A stretch of DNA of 64,000 nt, taken from the NCBI GenBank assembly GCA_964497585.1, contig CAZCDS010000002.1, forward strand, positions 124,001 to 188,000, written 5' to 3'. The notes below the pieces were generated by a model, which was not told where the DNA came from, made no database searches, and was given only the letters and a program-made list of their open reading frames with translations. Source of the stretch: CAZCDS01 sp964497585. Lineage in GTDB: Bacteria > Desulfobacterota > Desulfomonilia > Desulfomonilales > Desulfomonilaceae. Positions within the stretch are counted from its first letter, which is position 1, and the number at the start of each line of letters is the position of its first letter. Below are positions 63,892-64,000 of the stretch, piece after piece. Made by a program: the position numbers and the translations under genes.

Positions 63892-64000
63892 GATGGTTCC
63901 CTCGCAGCCAGGAAGCGTTTATAATTGGCTATGTCCTTAGACATAGCTTATCATGATAGCACGTAACGGGCAAACCGTTAATAGCGTGAGGGCCAAGCAC

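Noticed and set aside
1..64000. tRNA, rRNA, CRISPR arrays, insertion sequences, integrase or phage genes
   Set aside because: None was recognised by eye: no transposase, integrase or capsid motifs, no regularly spaced repeats, and no cloverleaf-like sequence in the gaps.

Overview
The window reads as chromosomal DNA from an anaerobic, Gram-negative bacterium of the Desulfobacterota (former Deltaproteobacteria) type. This is an inference from gene content. It has a ferredoxin-linked indolepyruvate oxidoreductase with two 4Fe-4S clusters, a selenocysteine-containing SelD, a DUF374-type acyltransferase, a long GC-rich housekeeping run, and small zinc-ribbon proteins of a kind common in that phylum. 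No rRNA, tRNA, IS element, CRISPR array or prophage was seen.

Layout. 1-6.2 kb (minus): 5' part of a response regulator/GGDEF protein, then ahcY and metK (methyl cycle), then iorB and iorA. 6.8-9.2 kb (plus): an L,D-transpeptidase and selD, whose reading frame passes through a UGA codon. 9.6-18.6 kb (plus): a 2672-residue megasynthase related to PUFA/polyketide synthases (two nitronate-monooxygenase-like domains, KS, AT, ACP, KR, DH-like), followed by a phosphopantetheinyl transferase that would activate its carrier domain. 18.8-21.4 kb (plus): an IHF/HU protein, a zinc-ribbon protein and a MATE exporter. 21.7-26.8 kb (minus): a complete livKHMGF branched-chain amino acid ABC importer behind a strong sigma70-like promoter.

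27-33.7 kb holds a DMT permease, a Gly/Gln/Tyr-rich secreted protein, a phosphoesterase, tsaB, rseP, nadD and rsfS. 33.9-45.7 kb (minus) is one long branched-chain amino acid biosynthesis run: ilvD-ilvB-ilvN-ilvC-(cimA-like)-leuC-leuD-leuB-leuA. In front of it lies a classical attenuator: a 28-codon leader peptide very rich in Ile/Leu/Val codons, an antiterminator segment overlapping the leader stop codon, and an intrinsic terminator before ilvD. Import and synthesis of branched-chain amino acids are thus both encoded here.

45.8-64 kb carries small zinc and secreted proteins, a PPC-domain protein, a BASS-like transporter overlapping apbE, an SLT lytic transglycosylase, a thioredoxin-fold/HEAT protein, a MerR regulator with an Fe-S flavoprotein/SCP2 fusion, a DUF374 acyltransferase, lon, an M23 peptidase, and a 1114-residue membrane protein combining SH3, TPR and a kinase fold that lacks the catalytic residues.

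Most notable: the single-ORF PUFA-synthase-like enzyme with its PPTase, the ilv attenuator, the UGA-encoded selenocysteine in selD, and the TPR pseudokinase. All functions are inferred from reading the sequence; no database search was run.
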